Shown here piece by piece: positions 7,109 to 13,099 of a stretch of DNA of 13,099 nucleotides. Every line of letters begins with the position of its first letter. The first letter of the stretch is position 1. Origin of the DNA: Bacteroidales bacterium GP1 (GTDB taxonomy: Bacteria > Bacteroidota > Bacteroidia > Bacteroidales > Muribaculaceae). The translations under genes were made by a program, and so were the position numbers. The stretch is from the NCBI GenBank assembly GCA_001701105.1, contig DAAI01000002.1:1-13099 (forward strand), given 5' to 3'. The notes beneath the pieces are model-generated. The model was not told where the DNA came from. It saw only the letters and a program-made list of their open reading frames with translations, and searched no databases.

Positions 7109-7594
7109 TTACCACGGTGCGCGGTTAATCCGGTCGTAGACATACGTCTGTACCCGCCCGCCGTTGGTGGTCCATTGCAGCCAGAGGGTATTGCCGTTGT
7201 GGGTGAACCAATAGCTGGAAGTCAAGGGCGATGAATATTCATATTGGATATTGATCTGATAATTCGACGCACCCGATACCGCATCCTGACACCAATATCT
7301 AGTCTGTTCCGAATCCCGGTAGCCATTATCAAGGTAATAATATCGGCCATATCCATTTCCGTTGAAGTATAGATAATTGGCCTGGGAGGGATGTACCGGG
7401 TCGGAATTATATTGCACGAGCTGCCAATAGCCCGTGAGACGACTATCGTTGAATGTATCCCAGCCATAAGGCGGAGATGTCCACCATGAATTTCCCTGGA
7501 TATAACACGATGTCAGCGAAATCAGTGATACCGCGGCTACTGCAATAAGCATCCATACATTGCGCCCCTTGCGTAATAGAGTATTTTTTTTCAT
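7109..7594 (-). CDS. Small lipoprotein, possibly lipocalin-like
   Basis: The 161-residue protein has a basic N-terminus, a hydrophobic stretch (13-26) and the lipobox SLTSC with Cys30, so it should be a lipoprotein. The mature part is rich in Tyr, Trp, Asn and Gly. It contains LTGYWQLVQY near 53-62 followed by short alternating strands, which recalls the small lipocalin-like beta barrels common in Bacteroidetes. I do not recognise a specific family, and the function is unknown. The ATG at 7592-7594 is the only start that gives a full signal peptide. I found no clear TAnnTTTG box in the 147 bases upstream, so it may depend on read-through from cdd or on an atypical promoter. The region between its stop and the ychF promoter is C/T-rich on the plus strand but holds no clear terminator. 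Confidence 0.75.
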   Translation of the reverse strand: MKKNTLLRKGRNVWMLIAVAAVSLISLTSCYIQGNSWWTSPPYGWDTFNDSRLTGYWQLVQYNSDPVHPSQANYLYFNGNGYGRYYYLDNGYRDSEQTRYWCQDAVSGASNYQINIQYEYSSPLTSSYWFTHNGNTLWLQWTTNGGRVQTYVYDRINRAPW

Positions 7595-7741
7595 AACCTT
7601 TTATTTTAATATCATTTGCCCATTCCCCCGGCATATAGCAAAATGGGATTACACTCATCAATAAAACTCACCTATGGCGGTGAAAGTTCATATCATCCGG
7701 AGCCGGCCGGCCTGCACGAGGTTCGCGGATATTACGGCCTA

Positions 7742-8254
7742 TCAGAATTCCGTAAAACTGAGAGGCATCAGGGAGGCTATTGAGGGAAGGCGGTAGATGT
7801 TGTCACGTCCGTAAAGCAACACTTCAATCGGGCTTGATTGAGAGCCTCCGGCCATGGCTTCGTATTCCAGCAGGGCTTGACGGCAAGCCCCGCATGGAGA
7901 GATGGGCTTTCCCTGAAAACATAACTCCGGAGGAGTATCATCCGGCTTGTGAAGGCGTGTCCATGCCGCGATTGCAATCTTCTTGAACGGCACGCCGGGA
8001 TAGGCGGCGCCGGCCTGGAAACAGGCGGATCGCTCGGCGCACGTGCCTGATGAAAAGGCGGCGTTTTCCTGGTTTGCGCCGGTGATTATCTTGCCGTTGT
8101 CGAGAAGGATGGCCGCTCCGACATGAAAGTGGGAGTAGGGAGCATAGGCATGGGCGGTCATGTCTTTGGCCCGCTCGATAAGTTCCTTGTCGACCGGCGT
8201 CAACTCCTCATAAGAAAGGACTTCGACCGTGGTGGTTATAGTTTTCTTTTCCAT
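7742..8254 (-). CDS. cdd: Cytidine deaminase
   Basis: The enzyme deaminates cytidine and deoxycytidine to uridine and deoxyuridine in pyrimidine salvage. The 170-residue protein is of the small zinc-dependent (homotetrameric) type. YSHFHVGAA (40-48) and the GANQENAAF loop (59-67) bind substrate. TCAERSA (71-77) supplies Cys72 and the catalytic Glu74, and PCGACRQ (120-126) supplies Cys121 and Cys124, so zinc is held by three Cys. It is longer than the usual 130 or so residues because of an N-terminal extension and an insertion before the PCGAC motif. The ATG at 8252-8254 lies 9 bases after the SPFH-like gene, so the two are almost certainly one transcript from the promoter at 8742-8773. Confidence 0.95.
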   Translation of the reverse strand: MEKKTITTTVEVLSYEELTPVDKELIERAKDMTAHAYAPYSHFHVGAAILLDNGKIITGANQENAAFSSGTCAERSACFQAGAAYPGVPFKKIAIAAWTRLHKPDDTPPELCFQGKPISPCGACRQALLEYEAMAGGSQSSPIEVLLYGRDNIYRLPSIASLMPLSFTEF

Positions 8255-8263
8255 GGGCTATAC

Positions 8264-8695
8264 TTATTTTTCTCCCGGATTCAATAGAAGGCGTGTGGAT
8301 TCGAGCAGCGGGAGATTAGTCTCGGTAGGCACATAGATTACCGTCTTGTTGGAGAGGTCTGATTGCTGACGCACCCAGAGATATTGAATATAAGTGGGGG
8401 TAATGCTGCCGTTCTCAATGCGAATGGCCTCGGCGGCACCTTTCGCGCGCTCGATCTCGGCTTGCGCGTTCAGCTTTTCTGCCTCAAGATTGGCACGAGC
8501 TTCCTCTATCTTGATTTTTCGGTTCTGCTCTGCTTTTGCGAACTCTGCCTTCCCTTCCATCTCCTGAGACCAAACGTTGTACCACGGGCGAATGAAAGCC
8601 ATTGCCACAATAATTACTATCACTACGCCCACACCCCACGCTATATTGCGCACAATCCGCGGCGTGATGTTGAGATTGCTGTTGTTTGAATACAT
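8264..8695 (-). CDS. Short SPFH/prohibitin-like membrane protein lacking the SPFH core
   Basis: The 143-residue protein has one transmembrane segment (about 17-36) and then a long charged, Ala/Glu-rich helix (about 43-97) with AKGAAEAIRIE. Its end, TPTYIQYLWVRQQ...VIYVPTETNLPLLES, resembles the C-terminal part of SPFH/prohibitin proteins. The roughly 150-residue SPFH beta domain that should lie between membrane segment and helix is absent. There is no sign of a frameshift or remnant, so it looks like a natural short form. It may oligomerise through the coiled coil at the inner membrane; this is inference. AAAGGA lies about 9 bases before the ATG at 8693-8695. It shares a promoter with cdd 9 bases downstream. 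Confidence 0.75.
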   Translation of the reverse strand: MYSNNSNLNITPRIVRNIAWGVGVVIVIIVAMAFIRPWYNVWSQEMEGKAEFAKAEQNRKIKIEEARANLEAEKLNAQAEIERAKGAAEAIRIENGSITPTYIQYLWVRQQSDLSNKTVIYVPTETNLPLLESTRLLLNPGEK

Positions 8696-8741
8696 GATTT
8701 ATTATCCTTTAATTTTTACGGGCCTTGGGATTATCGTGGTG

Positions 8742-8773
8742 TAAAGTTAGCGCATCTTCACCATTTATGCAAA
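8742..8773 (-). promoter_or_regulatory. Bacteroidetes promoter for the SPFH-like gene and cdd
   Basis: The minus strand has TTTG (8770-8773), 20 bases, then TAACTTTA (8742-8749), one mismatch from the -7 consensus. Transcription would start near 8735, giving a leader of about 40 bases. Confidence 0.7.
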
Positions 8774-8813
8774 TAAAAGATGCTCTCCCGAGCCTTGCGG
8801 CCAAGAAAGCACC
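8771..8813 (-). terminator. Possible terminator after the iron ADH operon
   Basis: On the minus strand GGTGCT (8808-8813) pairs with AGCATC (8779-8784), with one G-T pair. Between them CTTG/CAAG (8802-8805 with 8794-8797) forms an inner hairpin with a 4-base loop. TTTTATTT follows. The stem has an uneven internal loop, so strength is uncertain. It touches the -33 box of the next promoter. Confidence 0.35.
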
Positions 8814-8857
8814 TTATCAATATGTCAATAATGCGGGATCCGGTCTTGCAATTAAGG

Positions 8858-10030
8858 TCAGAGGCTATTGCGGAGGATATTCACCACATCATCGCGGGTG
8901 AGGGTCTTATATCCGGCGGGCAGAATGATTGTGGCATCGGCAATTCCATCGATCATGTCCTCAGTCACGCCCAGGGAGCTGATTTCAGAGGCAGCTCCAA
9001 TCTCCTTTATCCATGCTCCGAGCGCATCGATACCCTCCCTGGCGAGCTGCTCATCGGTCTTTCCTTCGGCCGAGATTCCCCACACAATTCTGGCGAACCG
9101 GGCAAAGCGATGGAGGCCATACCTCATCACATAGCGGTAGTAGGCCACTGATATGCCTGAAAGAGTCATGCCGTGGGTCGCGTCGGTGTACGCGCTTATG
9201 GCGTGACCTATCATATGCACCATCCAGTCTTCCTTCTTGCCCTCGCTGATGAGGGTATTCAGCGCCCATGTCGAGGCCCACATTAGATTGGACCGCGCTT
9301 CGTAGTTTTCAGGATCCTTTACGGCCACGCGACTTGAAACGATAACGGAACGCATAAGCCCTTCCGCCAGGTAATCGGAAGTGCTGTCGTCGTCGCCCGA
9401 GAAATATTGCTCCATGATATGACTCATCGTATCGAAAATTCCGGCCACCATCTGGCGGAGGGGAAGCGAGAATGTATAGCGCGGATTCATCACGGCGAAC
9501 TTCGGCATCACTTCTTCTCCGAATACCTTCCCTATCTTGAGATTGGCGGCGCGGTTGGTGATCACGGAGCCACCGTTCATCTCGGAACCGGTGCCTGCCA
9601 TCGTAAGCACTGCTCCCACCGGAATTATCTTTTCGCCTGGAGTGGGGTCTTCCTGTTTTACCCAGAAGCGTTCCCAGGCGTCGCCGTCGTACCATGCGGC
9701 CACGCTTACTCCCTTTGCGTAGTCGATTGTGGAGCCGCCACCTACGGCAAGGATGAAATCCACATCATTATCGCGGGCTATCTTCCGCCCTTCGTTGACC
9801 TTATCGAACGTAGGATTCGGCATCACTCCCGGTAATTCTATCACTGTCTTGCCCGCTGTCTTAAGCGCGGCCATCACATCATCGTATACTCCATTCCGCT
9901 TGATGGAGCCTCCTCCATATGTGAGCAGGACTTTATTACCATAGTCCTTTAGGGCTTCCACAAGATGTTTCTGTGCCTCGTCGCCGAAATATAATTTCGT
10001 GGGATTGGCATAAATGAAATTTCCTAACAT
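8858..10030 (-). CDS. Iron-containing alcohol dehydrogenase, YqhD/butanol-dehydrogenase type
   Basis: The 390-residue protein is a group III, metal-dependent alcohol dehydrogenase. It has GGGS (39-42) and GGGSTIDYAK (97-106) for the NAD(P) cofactor. Likely metal ligands are Asp200 and His204 in FDTMSHIMEQ, His272 in VHMIGH and His286 in THGMTL; the 14-residue gap between the two later His agrees with FucO and YqhD. The GGGSIKRNGVYD form points to the YqhD/BdhA branch, which reduces aldehydes with NADPH and is often a detoxification enzyme. Cofactor and substrate are inferred. The ATG at 10028-10030 is 19 bases after the cyclophilin-like gene, which makes it the last gene of a three-gene operon. 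It might also serve fermentation, but the operon's other genes and its operator favour a stress role. Confidence 0.92.
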   Translation of the reverse strand: MLGNFIYANPTKLYFGDEAQKHLVEALKDYGNKVLLTYGGGSIKRNGVYDDVMAALKTAGKTVIELPGVMPNPTFDKVNEGRKIARDNDVDFILAVGGGSTIDYAKGVSVAAWYDGDAWERFWVKQEDPTPGEKIIPVGAVLTMAGTGSEMNGGSVITNRAANLKIGKVFGEEVMPKFAVMNPRYTFSLPLRQMVAGIFDTMSHIMEQYFSGDDDSTSDYLAEGLMRSVIVSSRVAVKDPENYEARSNLMWASTWALNTLISEGKKEDWMVHMIGHAISAYTDATHGMTLSGISVAYYRYVMRYGLHRFARFARIVWGISAEGKTDEQLAREGIDALGAWIKEIGAASEISSLGVTEDMIDGIADATIILPAGYKTLTRDDVVNILRNSL

Positions 10031-10049
10031 ATTTGCTTGTGTTTATAAT

Positions 10050-10604
10050 TTAATCTTTATTATTAACAATTATCTTATTGCCATTGATTATATAGACACC
10101 CGGAGCCAAAGAGCAATGATTCACCACGGTTCCGTCGATGGTATAGATACGGGTATCCTTTTGCCCGGATTGTTGGGAGAGTCCGGAAGATTCTGCCAGC
10201 GACAAGGTAAGAGTGACATTGCCGGCTCCCAGAAAAGATTTAAGATTTTCAGATGTGGCTCCTTCGATTCTGCCAAGAGGAGTGTAATTCCACACATTCG
10301 ACCCATAAAAGATGACAATCTTATTACCTTGATACAGCATTATATCGCCTGCAATTGTAGTGATACGACTGTCGGAGGCCGTAAGACTGCGGGGGAGCGC
10401 CCCCACTTTCTCAAACCCTCCGTAGTCGCTCATCTCTATTGTCACAGGTCGCTGTGAGAGAAGAGCAACCAGTTCGGAAGTCGCTTTATTATCGGCCAGG
10501 ATAGCCTTTACCGATTTTTCGCCTACGGTAAGCGTAATCTGCGATTGCGCCATTGCTGTCAAAGATATGATGGAAGATAATAATATGACGTATATTTGTC
10601 TCAT
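10050..10604 (-). CDS. Secreted cyclophilin-like fold protein with Por/T9SS-like tail
   Basis: The 184-residue protein has a signal peptide with a likely cut after AMA (Ala19). Residues 22-136 resemble the small cyclophilin-like fold family: ITLTVGEKSVKAIL at the start, TIEMSDYGGFEKVG, then IAGDIMLYQGNKIVIFYG and GRIEG, ending in LGAGNVTLTL. A Ser-rich linker (137-148) leads to a 36-residue C-terminal piece with IYTIDG...LAPGVYIINGNKIIV. This is like the final part of type IX secretion C-terminal domains but too short for a complete one. Family members are often found beside oxidoreductase, flavodoxin and hydrolase genes; their function is not established. The ATG at 10602-10604 is 4 bases after the acetyltransferase gene. 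Confidence 0.8.
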   Translation of the reverse strand: MRQIYVILLSSIISLTAMAQSQITLTVGEKSVKAILADNKATSELVALLSQRPVTIEMSDYGGFEKVGALPRSLTASDSRITTIAGDIMLYQGNKIVIFYGSNVWNYTPLGRIEGATSENLKSFLGAGNVTLTLSLAESSGLSQQSGQKDTRIYTIDGTVVNHCSLAPGVYIINGNKIIVNNKD

Positions 10605-10608
10605 GATT

Positions 10609-11172
10609 TTATATAGTCTTGATTACATCAGCCGGGATGCCGGCAGCCACTGCGCGCGGCGGAATATCTTTTGTCACGACCGCCCCGGCAGCGATAATAG
10701 CCCCTTCGCCGATTGTGACTCCCTGAAGGATCGTCACGTTAGCTCCTATCCATACCTTATCACCGATTCTGACAGGAGCCGGAATCATGTCGGCGCGCCT
10801 CTCCGGGTCGGGCAGATGGTTGAGCGTGGCAATCACGCAATTATGACCTACCAATACGTCATTACCTATCGTAATACCCCCCTGGTCCTGAAATTTGCAT
10901 CCGGCATTGATGAATACGCGCCTTCCTATCCGGATATTCTTGCCGCAATCGGTATAGAAAGGCGGAAAAAGGCCGAAGTCCTCATCAATCTTTGTTCCGG
11001 TAAGCTCCGACATGAGTGCGATTATCTCCTCATGGTTGTGATAGGCATTATTGATCTGCATAGTGATACGGATGGCTTCCTGACTAAGCTCATGCATCTT
11101 GGCATGCACAGGCGAGCCGGCCGGAATCACCTCTCCCGATTCCATTATCTTGATAAATTCCTTGGTAGTCAT
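10609..11172 (-). CDS. Hexapeptide-repeat sugar O-acetyltransferase (LacA/Maa-like)
   Basis: The 187-residue protein has an N-terminal helical region (1-60) like the maltose acetyltransferase family. A left-handed beta helix follows, with repeats such as IRIGRRVFINAG (80-91), ITIGNDVLVGHN (100-111), VRIGDKVWIGAN (134-145) and VTIGEGAIIAAG (152-163). His119 in LNHLPDPERR matches the catalytic His of LacA/Maa enzymes. It should transfer acetyl from acetyl-CoA to a sugar or other hydroxyl; the acceptor is unknown. The ATG at 11170-11172 is preferred over a TTG one codon upstream. It is the first gene of the operon with the cyclophilin-like protein and the iron ADH, and its promoter carries operator copy B. 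Confidence 0.9.
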   Translation of the reverse strand: MTTKEFIKIMESGEVIPAGSPVHAKMHELSQEAIRITMQINNAYHNHEEIIALMSELTGTKIDEDFGLFPPFYTDCGKNIRIGRRVFINAGCKFQDQGGITIGNDVLVGHNCVIATLNHLPDPERRADMIPAPVRIGDKVWIGANVTILQGVTIGEGAIIAAGAVVTKDIPPRAVAAGIPADVIKTI

Positions 11173-11240
11173 CAATCAGGTATTTTAAAGTATTAATAAT
11201 ATGAAAAGATGATGTAAACCTTAATAATTAATTTCCGGTG

Positions 11241-11248
11241 CAAAATTA
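11241..11248 (-). promoter_or_regulatory. Bacteroidetes -7 box for the acetyltransferase operon
   Basis: The minus strand reads TAATTTTG, a perfect -7 match. The best -33 is TTTA (11268-11271) at 19 bases, which is imperfect; at 20 bases it reads CTTT. Transcription would start near 11234 with a leader of about 62 bases, rich in A and T. The operator copy at 11273-11307 sits immediately upstream. Confidence 0.6.
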
Positions 11249-11272
11249 AAATAAAACTACCTTAAAATAAAG

Positions 11273-11307
11273 ACCCGGATTAAAGGAATATCTACCCTGA
11301 TTACGGA
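11273..11307 (-). promoter_or_regulatory. Bipartite operator, copy B (tandem half-sites 21 bp apart)
   Basis: The plus strand reads ACCCGGATTA, 16 bases, GATTACGGA, identical in both blocks and in spacing to 1189-1223. The half-sites on the minus strand are GTAATCAGGGT and TTAATCCGGGT, 21 bp apart. The element starts 25 positions from the end of the -7 box at 11248, the same as copy A. It also lies about 56 bases upstream of the -33 box of the divergent lysine-fermentation promoter and could influence that one too. Confidence 0.65.
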
Positions 11308-11362
11308 TTTTTAGATTACTGAGATAAAAGAAGCGGATGAATATGAGAAATCGGAGGCGCTA

Positions 11363-11394
11363 TTTGCAAATGTCAATTAAAATCGGTAATTTTG
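11363..11394 (+). promoter_or_regulatory. Bacteroidetes promoter for the lysine-fermentation genes
   Basis: TTTG (11363-11366), exactly 20 bases, then TAATTTTG (11387-11394) match both consensus boxes perfectly. Transcription should start near 11401 and leave a leader of about 39 bases, A-rich just before the ATG. The -7 box ends on the TTG at 11392 that opens a longer in-frame reading, which argues that translation starts at 11440. No riboswitch fold is evident in so short a leader. Confidence 0.8.
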
Positions 11395-11439
11395 AACGGA
11401 AAATCGGAACGAACACAAAACCTTAAATACAACAACACC

Positions 11440-12087
11440 ATGAGCCGCAAAATAACATTGGCCGATGCCGTGGCAAAAGTAAAGGACGGCATGACCATTA
11501 TGGTAGGAGGTTTCCTCGCCAACGGAACTCCCAATACGCTGATCGATGCTCTGGCAAAGTCAGGAGTTAAGGACTTGACCCTCATCTGCAATGACACTGC
11601 TTATCCCGACAAGGGTGTGGGTCAGCTTCTCTCCAACCGCCAGTTGAAAAAAATAATAGTATCCTATATCGGAACCACTCCGGAGGCCTCCGAGCTCATG
11701 AACTCCGGCGAGCTTGAAGTGGAGTTTTCTCCGCAGGGCACCCTTGCCGAGCGTGTACGCGCCGGCGGATTCGGCCTCGGTGGTTTCCTTACCCCTACGG
11801 GAGTAGGCACGGTGGTGGCCGAAGGGAAGCAGGAGATGGTAATCGACGGTAAGAAATATCTTCTCGAACTTCCATTGCGCGCCGACATCGCGCTCATAGG
11901 AGCCAGCAAAGCAGATGAAGCAGGCAACCTCGTATACAATGGCACCTCAAAGAATTTCAATCCCCTGATGGCCACTGCCGCCGACCTCGTGATAGCCGAG
12001 GCCAACGAGATTGTGCCCGTAGGCGAGATTGCTCCCGAAGATGTGCATACGCCCGGCGTGCTTGTAGACTATATTCTTGAAAAATAA
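11440..12087 (+). CDS. atoD: CoA-transferase alpha subunit (AtoD/CtfA-like), lysine fermentation
   Basis: The 215-residue protein is subunit A of a family I CoA-transferase. The signature is GGFLANGTPNTLI near 23-35, followed by the SPQGTLAERVRAGGFGLGGFLTP region that binds CoA. In lysine fermentation such an enzyme moves CoA from butyryl-CoA to acetoacetate, releasing butyrate. This role is inferred from the next two genes, since the subunit itself does not reveal it. The catalytic Glu lies in the beta subunit (AtoA), which is not next to it here. The start is the ATG at 11440, because the upstream in-frame TTG at 11392 lies inside the promoter, ahead of the predicted transcription start near 11401. 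The length agrees with E. coli AtoD (about 220). Confidence 0.92.
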   Translation: MSRKITLADAVAKVKDGMTIMVGGFLANGTPNTLIDALAKSGVKDLTLICNDTAYPDKGVGQLLSNRQLKKIIVSYIGTTPEASELMNSGELEVEFSPQGTLAERVRAGGFGLGGFLTPTGVGTVVAEGKQEMVIDGKKYLLELPLRADIALIGASKADEAGNLVYNGTSKNFNPLMATAADLVIAEANEIVPVGEIAPEDVHTPGVLVDYILEK

Positions 12088-12093
12088 TCCACG

Positions 12094-12111
12094 GGCGCGG
12101 CATCCCGCGCC
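12094..12111 (+). other. GC-rich hairpin between atoD and kal
   Basis: GGCGCGG (12094-12100) and CCGCGCC (12105-12111) form a perfect 7-bp stem with the loop CATC, 6 bases after the atoD stop and 19 before the kal ATG. No T-run follows, so it is not a full terminator. It may protect the upstream mRNA or reduce read-through. Confidence 0.6.
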
Positions 12112-12130
12112 TTCCAATTTCTCCCATCAT

Positions 12131-12517
12131 ATGGAAAAATCGATGATAAGGGTGCGCATGAGCGCAAAAGATGCCCACTATGGGGGCAACCTTGTTGACG
12201 GAGCGCACATGGTCCATCTTTTTGGCGATGTGGCCACGGAATTGCTGATCATGCACGACGGCGATGAAGGTCTGTTCTGTGCCTATGATAATATAGAGTT
12301 TCTGGCTCCGGTCTATGCCGGCGATTATATCGAGGCAGTAGGCGAGATTGTGCACGTTGGGAATTCGAGCCGGAAGATGGTGTTCGAGGCCCGCAAGGTA
12401 ATCGCCACGCGTCCCGACATCTCCGCATCGGCGGCCGATGTGCTGGAGGACCCGATAGTAGTATGCCGTGCGAGCGGAACGTGCGTGGTGAAGGCCGCCG
12501 ATCAGCGCAAGAAATAA
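12131..12517 (+). CDS. kal: 3-aminobutyryl-CoA ammonia-lyase
   Basis: The 128-residue hotdog-fold protein carries MSAKDAHYGGNLVDGA (10-25), then LFGDVATELLI and GDEGLFCAYDNIEFLAPVYAGD, which I recognise from the Kal family. Kal removes ammonia from 3-aminobutyryl-CoA to give crotonyl-CoA in anaerobic lysine degradation. The identity is strengthened by kce directly downstream (11-base gap), since Kce makes the Kal substrate. The start is the ATG at 12131, which gives MEKSMIRVRMS; a second ATG at 12143 also fits the family N-terminus, while an upstream TTG at 12077 would overlap atoD. The 43-base gap to atoD contains a strong hairpin (12094-12111), so kal and kce may be expressed at a level different from atoD. 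Confidence 0.9.
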   Translation: MEKSMIRVRMSAKDAHYGGNLVDGAHMVHLFGDVATELLIMHDGDEGLFCAYDNIEFLAPVYAGDYIEAVGEIVHVGNSSRKMVFEARKVIATRPDISASAADVLEDPIVVCRASGTCVVKAADQRKK

Positions 12518-12528
12518 GCCTACGACCC

Positions 12529-13099
12529 ATGGATAAGCTGATAATCACGGCTGCCATCTGCGGAGCCGAAGTGACAAAAGAGCAGAACCCGGCCGTACCT
12601 TATACGGTAGAGGAACTTGTGCGCGAGGCAAAGAGTGCCGTCGACGCCGGAGCGGCGATCGTGCATGTGCATGTCCGTGAAGACGACGGCACGCCCACAC
12701 AGAGCAAGGAGCGTTTCAAAGAATGCATGGATGCGATAAAGGCAGCGTGCCCCGATGTGATACTGATACCCTCGACAGGTGGCGCCGTCGGCATGACCGC
12801 CGAAGAACGGCTCCAGCCCACCGAGCTTGATCCGGAAATGGCCACTCTCGACTGTGGCACCTGCAATTTCGGCGATGAGGTGTTCGAGAACACCATGCCC
12901 ATGATGCGCGATTTCGGCAAGCGCATGATGGAACGCGGAATAAAGCCCGAATATGAATGCTTCGAGATGGGCCACGTTGACACCGTGCTCAACATGGCTC
13001 GCAAGGGGCAGGTGCCGGGCGCGCCGATGCAGTTCAACTTCGTGCTGGGTGTGCCGGGATGCACGCCGGCTACCGTTCCTAATCTCTGCTGGCTTGTAA
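12529..13099 (+). CDS. kce: 3-keto-5-aminohexanoate cleavage enzyme, 5' part
   Basis: The gene runs off the right edge; 190 codons are present out of roughly 275 expected. Kce joins 3-keto-5-aminohexanoate with acetyl-CoA and splits it to acetoacetate and 3-aminobutyryl-CoA in lysine fermentation. It belongs to the BKACE (DUF849) TIM-barrel family. Glu14 in AAICGAEVTK and His46 and His48 in VHVHVR fall at the same numbers as the conserved Glu and zinc-binding His residues that I recall for the Cloacimonas enzyme. The third metal ligand (Glu near 230) would lie beyond the window. PSTGG (81-85) and FEMGHV (about 145-150) are also typical. Relatives of the BKACE family act on other beta-keto acids, but the adjacent kal makes the lysine role likely. 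Confidence 0.92.
   Translation, partial: MDKLIITAAICGAEVTKEQNPAVPYTVEELVREAKSAVDAGAAIVHVHVREDDGTPTQSKERFKECMDAIKAACPDVILIPSTGGAVGMTAEERLQPTELDPEMATLDCGTCNFGDEVFENTMPMMRDFGKRMMERGIKPEYECFEMGHVDTVLNMARKGQVPGAPMQFNFVLGVPGCTPATVPNLCWLV

Noticed and set aside
7116..7128. TAATCCGGTC inside the lipoprotein gene, similar to the operator half-site.
   Set aside because: It fails the GGT part of the half-site, has no partner 21 bp away and lies in coding sequence far from a promoter.
7639..7646. Possible -7 box (CCATTTTG on the minus strand) for the lipoprotein gene.
   Set aside because: It lacks the TA of the consensus and has no TTTG at the expected -33 distance.
11392..11439. Upstream TTG start extending the CoA-transferase by 16 residues.
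   Set aside because: The TTG is part of the -7 box TAATTTTG and lies before the predicted transcription start, so it cannot be on the mRNA from that promoter.
12077..12130. Upstream TTG start for kal overlapping the end of atoD.
   Set aside because: The extra residues come from the GC hairpin region and do not look like a Kal N-terminus; the ATG at 12131 fits the family.
12520..13064. Minus-strand open frames opposite kce.
   Set aside because: They are antisense to a clear kce sequence with catalytic residues in place, and resemble no known protein.

Overview
The window looks like chromosomal DNA from a gut-type Bacteroidales bacterium; Muribaculaceae is possible but not proven. Four observations support this. 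Three promoters fit the Bacteroidetes form TTTG-N20-TAnnTTTG closely (7028-7059, 8742-8773, 11363-11394). Most starts lack a strong Shine-Dalgarno sequence. One protein is a typical SLTSC lipoprotein. One secreted protein ends in the short tail common in this order. I saw no mobile element, tRNA, rRNA or CRISPR array.

Layout. (1) 37-1128, minus: an exported alpha/beta hydrolase with its own promoter. (2) 7008 down to 1328, minus: ychF, a GNAT/OlsB-type acyltransferase, a CarB-like ATP-grasp ligase, an SDR with a C-terminal zinc ribbon, and lpxB. Gaps are 24, 16, -11 and 30 bases, so one unit driven by the 7028-7059 promoter is likely. (3) 7109-7594, minus: a small lipoprotein. (4) 8695 down to 7742, minus: a short SPFH-like membrane protein and cytidine deaminase. 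(5) 11172 down to 8858, minus: a hexapeptide acetyltransferase, a secreted cyclophilin-like protein and a YqhD/BDH-type iron alcohol dehydrogenase, tightly packed. (6) 11440 to the right edge, plus: a CoA-transferase alpha subunit, 3-aminobutyryl-CoA ammonia-lyase (kal) and a truncated 3-keto-5-aminohexanoate cleavage enzyme (kce). Together these are part of the lysine fermentation pathway.

The most striking signal is regulatory. Two intergenic regions 10 kb apart carry the same bipartite element, ACCCGGATTA-N16-GATTACGGA (1189-1223 and 11273-11307). In each it reads as two direct half-sites 21 bp apart, and it lies exactly 24 bases upstream of a TAAYTTTG -7 box on the minus strand. The bases between box and element are not conserved, so this is not a recent duplication. 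It suggests that the hydrolase and the acetyltransferase/cyclophilin-like/ADH operon share one regulator. The 21-bp direct-repeat geometry fits an AraC-type activator. By analogy with E. coli YqhC-yqhD, an aldehyde or electrophile stress regulon is a reasonable guess.

The second point of interest is the acyltransferase/ATP-grasp/SDR-zinc-ribbon trio placed directly before lpxB. It could be an uncharacterised envelope-lipid pathway.
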